DNA of 51,251 nt, taken from an uncultured Bacteroidales bacterium (GTDB lineage Bacteria > Bacteroidota > Bacteroidia > Bacteroidales > Bacteroidaceae). The DNA is taken from contig CACXXT010000018.1 in the NCBI GenBank assembly GCA_902771725.1, positions 1-51,251 of the forward strand. Reading direction: 5' to 3'. The notes under the pieces are model-generated. The model was given only the letters and a program-made list of their open reading frames with translations. It was not told the origin of the DNA and ran no database searches. The number at the start of each line of letters is the position of its first letter. Positions within the stretch are counted from its first letter, which is position 1. This document shows positions 46,921-51,251 of this stretch, in pieces. The position numbers and the translations under genes were made by a program.

Positions 46921-48201
46921 ATGAACCGAGACAACACAATCTTCGAGCTCATTCAACAGGAACGTGCCCGTCAGGAACGCGGCATCGAGCTCATCGCATC
47001 AGAGAACTTCGTCAGTCAGCAAGTCATGGAGGCCATGGGCTCTCCTCTCACCAACAAGTACGCCGAAGGCTATCCCGGCCACCGCTACTACGGCGGCTGC
47101 CAGGTCGTGGATAAGGTAGAACAGCTCGCCATCGACCGCCTCTGCCAGCTCTTCGGAGCCGAGTACGCCAACGTGCAGCCCCACTCCGGCGCACAGGCCA
47201 ACGCTGCCGTATTTCTCGCCTGTCTGAACCCCGGCGACACCTTCATGGGACTCAACCTCGACCACGGCGGTCACCTCAGCCACGGTTCACTCGTCAACAC
47301 CTCTGGCATCATCTATCGCCCTGTGGGCTACAACCTGAACAAGGAAACCGGCCGCGTGGATTACGACGAGATGGAACAGCTCGCTCTCCAGCACAAGCCC
47401 AAGCTCCTCATCGGCGGCGGTTCGGCATATAGCCGCGAATGGGACTACAAACGCATGCGTGAAATAGCCGACAAGGTAGGCGCCATCTTCATGGTCGATA
47501 TGGCACACCCTGCAGGACTTATCGCTGCCGGCCTGCTCGACAACCCGCTGAAGTACGCCCACATCGTCACCTCCACCACCCACAAGACTCTGCGCGGTCC
47601 GCGCGGCGGTATCATCCTCATGGGCAAGGACTTCGAGAACCCCTGGGGCAAGAAGACCCCGAAGGGTGTCGTCAAGATGATGTCCGCACTCCTCAACAGC
47701 GCAGTCTTCCCCGGTATCCAGGGCGGACCGCTCGAGCATGTCATTGCCGCCAAGGCCGTTGCATTTGGCGAAGCTCTGACCCCCGAGTTCCGGGAGTACC
47801 AGGCCCAGGTCAAGAAGAACGCCGCCTGCCTGGCAGCAGAACTCATGAAGCGCGGCTTCCATATCGTCAGCGGCGGCACTGACAACCACTCTATGCTCGT
47901 AGACCTTCGCACCAAGTACCCCGACCTCACCGGAAAGGTGGCAGAGAACGCACTTGTGGCCTCCGACATCACCGTGAACAAGAACATGGTGCCCTTCGAC
48001 ACCCGTAGCGCCTTCCAGACCTCAGGCATCCGCCTCGGCACTCCCGCCATCACCACCCGCGGTGCCAAGGAGGACCTCATGATCAAGATTGCAGAGCTCA
48101 TCGAGCGTGTGCTCAACGATCCTGAGAATGCCGACGTCATCGCCGCCGTACGCGCCGAGGTCAACGGTATCATGAAGGACTATCCCCTCTTTGCCTACTA
48201 A
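46921..48201 (+). CDS. glyA: Serine hydroxymethyltransferase
   Basis: A 426-residue PLP enzyme. '[20 protein letters not shown]', '[16 protein letters not shown]', '[11 protein letters not shown]' and the PLP-lysine motif '[13 protein letters not shown]' (Lys about 226) are intact. It interconverts serine and glycine with tetrahydrofolate. Located 61 nt after pyrI on the same strand, and followed by a 16-bp hairpin that probably ends the transcript. Confidence 0.97.
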   Translation: MNRDNTIFELIQQERARQERGIELIASENFVSQQVMEAMGSPLTNKYAEGYPGHRYYGGCQVVDKVEQLAIDRLCQLFGAEYANVQPHSGAQANAAVFLACLNPGDTFMGLNLDHGGHLSHGSLVNTSGIIYRPVGYNLNKETGRVDYDEMEQLALQHKPKLLIGGGSAYSREWDYKRMREIADKVGAIFMVDMAHPAGLIAAGLLDNPLKYAHIVTSTTHKTLRGPRGGIILMGKDFENPWGKKTPKGVVKMMSALLNSAVFPGIQGGPLEHVIAAKAVAFGEALTPEFREYQAQVKKNAACLAAELMKRGFHIVSGGTDNHSMLVDLRTKYPDLTGKVAENALVASDITVNKNMVPFDTRSAFQTSGIRLGTPAITTRGAKEDLMIKIAELIERVLNDPENADVIAAVRAEVNGIMKDYPLFAY

Positions 48202-48206
48202 AAAGA

Positions 48207-48251
48207 CACCCCAGACTCCCCTCCCCCACAGAGGTAGGGGAGTCTGGGGTG
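48207..48251. terminator. 16-bp perfect hairpin after glyA
   Basis: CACCCCAGACTCCCCT (48207-48222) pairs fully with 48236-48251 around a 13-nt loop. It starts 6 nt after the glyA stop. No T-run follows, and the sequence recalls the GC-rich palindromic repeats elsewhere in the window, so it may be a repeat used as a terminator. Confidence 0.6.
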
Positions 48252-48277
48252 ATAATTAATTTAATAACTATATTACT

Positions 48278-49177
48278 ATGGAATACCTATCCAACGGAAT
48301 CCTCGAACTGGAAGTATCGCTGCGGGGAGCTGAGCTGCAAAGCCTGCGCCGCGTAGCATGCCCCACAGAATACCTTTGGCAAGGCGACCCCGCCTACTGG
48401 GACCGCCGCTCACCCATCCTCTTCCCCAACGTAGGAAAAGTGTGGCAGGACACCATCCGCGTCCGCGACGAAGTCTATACCCTCCATCAGCACGGGTTCC
48501 TGCGTGATATGCTATTCCACAAGACCGCAGACGAAGACCGCCACCTGGCTTTCGTCTGCGATTCCGATGAACAGAGCCGCCAGTTGTACCCCTTCGACTT
48601 CCGGGTGCAGATTGACTACCGTCTGCTGCGCAATGTCCTCACCGTGGAGTGGACCGTGGAGAACACCGGCGACCTCCCCATGCCCTTCCAAATTGGAGCC
48701 CACCCCGGCTTCAACCACATCCATTTCCACCCCGACGCCCCCATCCACGGCTTCCTCTCTGCCGATGCCGACAGCCCCTGGCTGAGTTCCCGCTGCGATG
48801 GCGGTTTCGTTCACCCCGCCTCCGCAACTCCCGAGGGCTCCCTCCTCTCCTTCCCCATCGACATCCCCCGCGACGGACTGCTCCCCCTGACCAACGACAC
48901 CTTTGCCTGCGACACTATCCTCGAGATGACCGAACGCATGCATCGCATCACCCTCCACGATGCCGACGGACGCCCGCGCGTCACCGTGCGCCATCAGATG
49001 CCCATCACCGCCATCTGGTCCCCCTGCGGAGGACGCGCCCCCTTTGTATGCATCGAACCCTGGGAAGGCTGCTGCGATCCCGAAGGCTACACCGGACAAC
49101 TACGCGACCGACACTACAGCCACATCCTTTCACCCCACGACATGTGGCACACCTCCTACGATATCATCATCGAATAA
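48278..49177 (+). CDS. Aldose 1-epimerase-family protein (LacX-like)
   Basis: A 299-residue galactose mutarotase-fold protein. 'SPILFPNVGKV', 'HQHGFLRDM' and 'QIGAHPGFN' supply the two His residues, and 'CIEPWEGCCD' supplies the Glu expected of aldose 1-epimerase homologues. Length and motifs suit the LacX/YeaD-like subgroup rather than classic GalM. Cytosolic: no signal peptide. The exact sugar substrate is unknown. Confidence 0.85.
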   Translation: MEYLSNGILELEVSLRGAELQSLRRVACPTEYLWQGDPAYWDRRSPILFPNVGKVWQDTIRVRDEVYTLHQHGFLRDMLFHKTADEDRHLAFVCDSDEQSRQLYPFDFRVQIDYRLLRNVLTVEWTVENTGDLPMPFQIGAHPGFNHIHFHPDAPIHGFLSADADSPWLSSRCDGGFVHPASATPEGSLLSFPIDIPRDGLLPLTNDTFACDTILEMTERMHRITLHDADGRPRVTVRHQMPITAIWSPCGGRAPFVCIEPWEGCCDPEGYTGQLRDRHYSHILSPHDMWHTSYDIIIE

Positions 49178-49240
49178 CCTGCCATATTGAATTTGACTTC
49201 TTCGATTTGAGATAGAGATTTGAAATTAAAGATTTGAGAT

Positions 49241-50128
49241 TTGACATTTCCCATCCTCTCCATCCTCATACCCGTACGCAATTACGATGCCAGTCAACTC
49301 GTGGCAGACTTCCTTAGCCTCGCCCAGCGCGAAGGACTTGAGGTGGAAATCATTGTGGCCGATGATGCTTCGACTACTCCTTTAGTCTGGGTATCACAAT
49401 TTGCTGACAATGAACGTTTCCGGATAATTCGCTTTTCAGAGAACCTAGGGCGTGCTCGCGCCAGGAATCGCCTCGCCGAAGCAGCCCTTTCACCCTGGCT
49501 CCTTATTGTTGACTGCGACGCACAGATTCCTCCCTCCTTCTCCCTCCTCACCTACCTTCGCGCCACTTCCCCCTCCTTCCCCGTCGTCTGCGGCGGCCTG
49601 CGCCATCCATCTGTGCTTCCGAGTCCCGCCGTCAGCCTGCGCTACCGCTACGAACGTCGCGCCGATCGTCGACGTAGCGCATCCTTTCGCAGCCAGCACC
49701 CCTACGCCCAGTTCTCCCCTTTCTCTTTCCTTATCCAGCGCACCACTTTCCTCGAAGTCCGCTTCGACGAATCCTGCACCGACTACGGCCACGAGGACAC
49801 CCTCTTCGGTGCCGAACTTCAGCGCCGCGGCATCCCCATTCGTCACATCGACAATCCCCTTATCCACCTCGGTCTGGAACCCAATGACATCTTCCTCGCC
49901 AAGACCGAGACCGCCTTGCGCAGCCTCCGCCGCCTGGCTCCCCAGTTGCAGACCTACAGCCAACTCCTCACCACCGTGAGCCGTCTCTCCCGTCTGCACC
50001 TCACCGCCCCCGTCCGCCTCCTCTATCGACTCACCCGCCCCCTGCTCCGCCGCAACCTCCTCGGCCGCCGTCCCCTCCTTCCCCTCTTCTCCTTCTACAA
50101 ACTCGGCTTTTACCTCTCCCTCTCCTAA
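49241..50128 (+). CDS. Family 2 glycosyltransferase
   Basis: A 295-residue GT-A enzyme: 'ILIPVRNYDASQLVADFL' at the N-terminus, nucleotide-sugar motif 'VEIIVADDAST', 'NLGRARARNRLAEAA', a DxD-like 'LIVDCDAQIP' (about 90), and 'YGHEDTLFGAELQRRGI', the acceptor-side ED motif. The C-terminal 60 residues are Arg/Leu-rich and probably amphipathic. The only available start is TTG at 49241, since a stop codon lies two codons upstream; an internal start is possible. It likely adds sugar to a surface glycan. Confidence 0.82.
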   Translation: MTFPILSILIPVRNYDASQLVADFLSLAQREGLEVEIIVADDASTTPLVWVSQFADNERFRIIRFSENLGRARARNRLAEAALSPWLLIVDCDAQIPPSFSLLTYLRATSPSFPVVCGGLRHPSVLPSPAVSLRYRYERRADRRRSASFRSQHPYAQFSPFSFLIQRTTFLEVRFDESCTDYGHEDTLFGAELQRRGIPIRHIDNPLIHLGLEPNDIFLAKTETALRSLRRLAPQLQTYSQLLTTVSRLSRLHLTAPVRLLYRLTRPLLRRNLLGRRPLLPLFSFYKLGFYLSLS

Positions 50129-50176
50129 CTGATCATTGCAAATCAAACGATTTGTTGGCCAACAGATAACAACGAG

Positions 50177-50219
50177 AGACGGACGGAAGTGTATGTATTG
50201 CCACTTCCGTCTGTCTTTT
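50177..50219. terminator. Bidirectional terminator between convergent genes
   Basis: A 15-bp stem (AGACGGACGGAAGTG with its partner, one wobble) and a 10-nt loop, followed by TTTT on the plus strand. It separates the GT2 gene from the convergent outer-membrane protein gene. Confidence 0.75.
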
Positions 50220-50255
50220 GCAGCGAGTCAAGCGACTTCTTCGATAAAGTATCTA

Positions 50256-51251
50256 TTACAACTTGAATGTGACTTTGAACATGACAGTGCGACCGCAGAG
50301 GCCGTAGTCGTAGGTGTAGGTGTTGATGCCGTCGAAGACGGTGTAGGAGTAGCTGCGCTGGTTCAGGAGGTTGGTGAGTTCCAGACGGAGGACGCACTGC
50401 TTCCACTTGTACTGGGCGGAGGCATTGAAGAGGGACATGCGCTTGTATTGGTCAGTAGTGATCTGGCGGCGCACATGGTCATAGTCCAGGGAGAGGTCGA
50501 GGGTGGCGATGGGGAATACGTGGATGGCTCCGCTATGGGTAAGGAAGGTCACGGTATTACTTTCCTCGGAATAGCGGGAACGTGACCAGCCGTAGCGGAT
50601 GTCGTAGCGCAGTTCCAGCCACTGGATGGGCGTTACAGAGGCATTGCCGTGGAGGTTGTAGTTGTTCGAGCGCACCTTGATGATGTTAGTTGTCCCTTCT
50701 GAAGAGGAAATGGCCTGCTCACTTTCGCCAAAACCATACGTGGCATCTGCGCCAAGTTTTGTGAAGATAGAAGGGAAGTTCTTCGTGCTGCTGACGGAGA
50801 AATTGGTGGAGCGGCTGCGGGTGTCGCGTTGCAAGGCACTACTGCTGATGTCTATACCGCTAACACTTTGTGAGTAGAGCGTGTTGCGCTTTCCTTCGCT
50901 GTGGCTGGCCGCGAGGCTCAGCGTGAAGTACTGCATGGGCAGTTGCCACTTCCAGTCGCCCGACGTATACCATGAGTTCGACTCGCCGATGATGCCAGAC
51001 GAGGTGCGCACCGAGCGGTAGTCCACCTGCATCGGCTCCGTCAGCAGCGTCATCATGTCGCCAATCGAGGTCGTGTAGCCCGTGGAGAACGACAGCTTGC
51101 TGTTGGCCGAGAAGGTGTAGTTGATGCCCATCGAGGGATTGAGCACGGGCTTAGTGTAGTTCAGCTTATTGTAGTACAGCCCCTTCAGCGCGGCCCCGAT
51201 GCCTGCACTCAGGTAGAAGCGGCGGTTCTTGGAATGAATCTCGAAGCCGGG
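50256..51251 (-). CDS. C-terminal part of an outer-membrane beta-barrel protein (partial)
   Basis: 331 residues are visible and the frame is open to the window edge, so the 5' part is missing. The sequence alternates short hydrophobic/aromatic strands with polar loops ('PSMGINYTFSANSKLSFSTG', 'LGADATYGFGESE', 'WLELRYDIRYGWSRSRYSEE') and ends 'RTVMFKVTFKL', the terminal strand of a TonB-dependent-receptor-like barrel. Bacteroidales outer-membrane beta-barrel proteins of this type often carry an N-terminal carboxypeptidase-regulatory-like domain, which cannot be checked here. No SusD-like partner lies downstream, so it is probably not a classic PUL SusC. Confidence 0.75.
   Translation of the reverse strand, partial: PGFEIHSKNRRFYLSAGIGAALKGLYYNKLNYTKPVLNPSMGINYTFSANSKLSFSTGYTTSIGDMMTLLTEPMQVDYRSVRTSSGIIGESNSWYTSGDWKWQLPMQYFTLSLAASHSEGKRNTLYSQSVSGIDISSSALQRDTRSRSTNFSVSSTKNFPSIFTKLGADATYGFGESEQAISSSEGTTNIIKVRSNNYNLHGNASVTPIQWLELRYDIRYGWSRSRYSEESNTVTFLTHSGAIHVFPIATLDLSLDYDHVRRQITTDQYKRMSLFNASAQYKWKQCVLRLELTNLLNQRSYSYTVFDGINTYTYDYGLCGRTVMFKVTFKL

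Overview
The window looks like a chromosome segment from a gut- or oral-type Bacteroidales bacterium, most likely Prevotellaceae. The grounds are promoters of the TTTG-N19/20-TAnnTTTG type in front of many genes, near absence of Shine-Dalgarno sites, an S16 protein with an Ala/Lys/Glu-rich tail, a Rho factor with a long disordered N-terminal insertion, secreted proteins ending in a 'YDLAGRxV...G(I/L)YI..G(K/R)K' tail typical of Prevotella, and a truncated GH43-like glycosidase and a truncated outer-membrane beta-barrel at the two edges. Base composition is moderately GC-rich and fairly even. No phage, insertion sequence, integrase or CRISPR array was seen.

Layout. 1-5.7 kb (minus strand): the start of a GH43-like enzyme, a short formate/nitrite-family channel, ClpC, tRNA-Arg(ACG) and HtpG, the last behind a textbook sigma-54 promoter. 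5.8-11.7 kb (minus): rseC-rnfB-rnfC-rnfD-rnfG-rnfE-rnfA, the ferredoxin:NAD+ ion-pumping Rnf complex, split by two palindromic repeat doublets. 11.7-12.6 kb: a repeat-dense stretch holding a 17-bp minisatellite, a 50-bp AT hairpin flanked by inverted arrays of an 8-bp unit, and a 25-bp repeat. 12.6-17.6 kb: rpsP, two paralogous secreted Omp28-like proteins and a reverse rubrerythrin. 17.8-32.5 kb (plus): a co-directional run nadE, fabD, GH13 amylase lipoprotein, SLC13-type anion transporter, cysC, cysD, a 1328-residue DUF4011-type helicase/nuclease, cysN and a sulfotransferase. 32.5-45.2 kb: ABC-F ATPase, rho, yebC, pheT, dnaB, kdsB, a folK-like gene and PBP1A. 45.4-51.3 kb: pyrB-pyrI, glyA, an aldose-epimerase homologue, a GT2 glycosyltransferase and the edge beta-barrel.

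The most notable system is the sulfonation cluster. An SLC13-type importer, ATP sulfurylase (CysD/CysN) and APS kinase (CysC) would make PAPS, and the neighbouring gene is a PAPS-dependent sulfotransferase. No PAPS reductase or sulfite reductase is present, so the cluster appears built to sulfonate a small molecule rather than to assimilate sulfur. A large helicase/nuclease related to proteins linked to anti-phage defence lies between the two ATP sulfurylase subunit genes, which normally sit side by side.

The second notable theme is a family of short GC-rich palindromic repeats (REP/REPIN-like). They occur as inverted pairs between rnf genes and also inside coding sequence: in the ABC-F linker, in CysN, probably in the helicase, and over the start of rnfD, where they appear to add peptides to housekeeping proteins.
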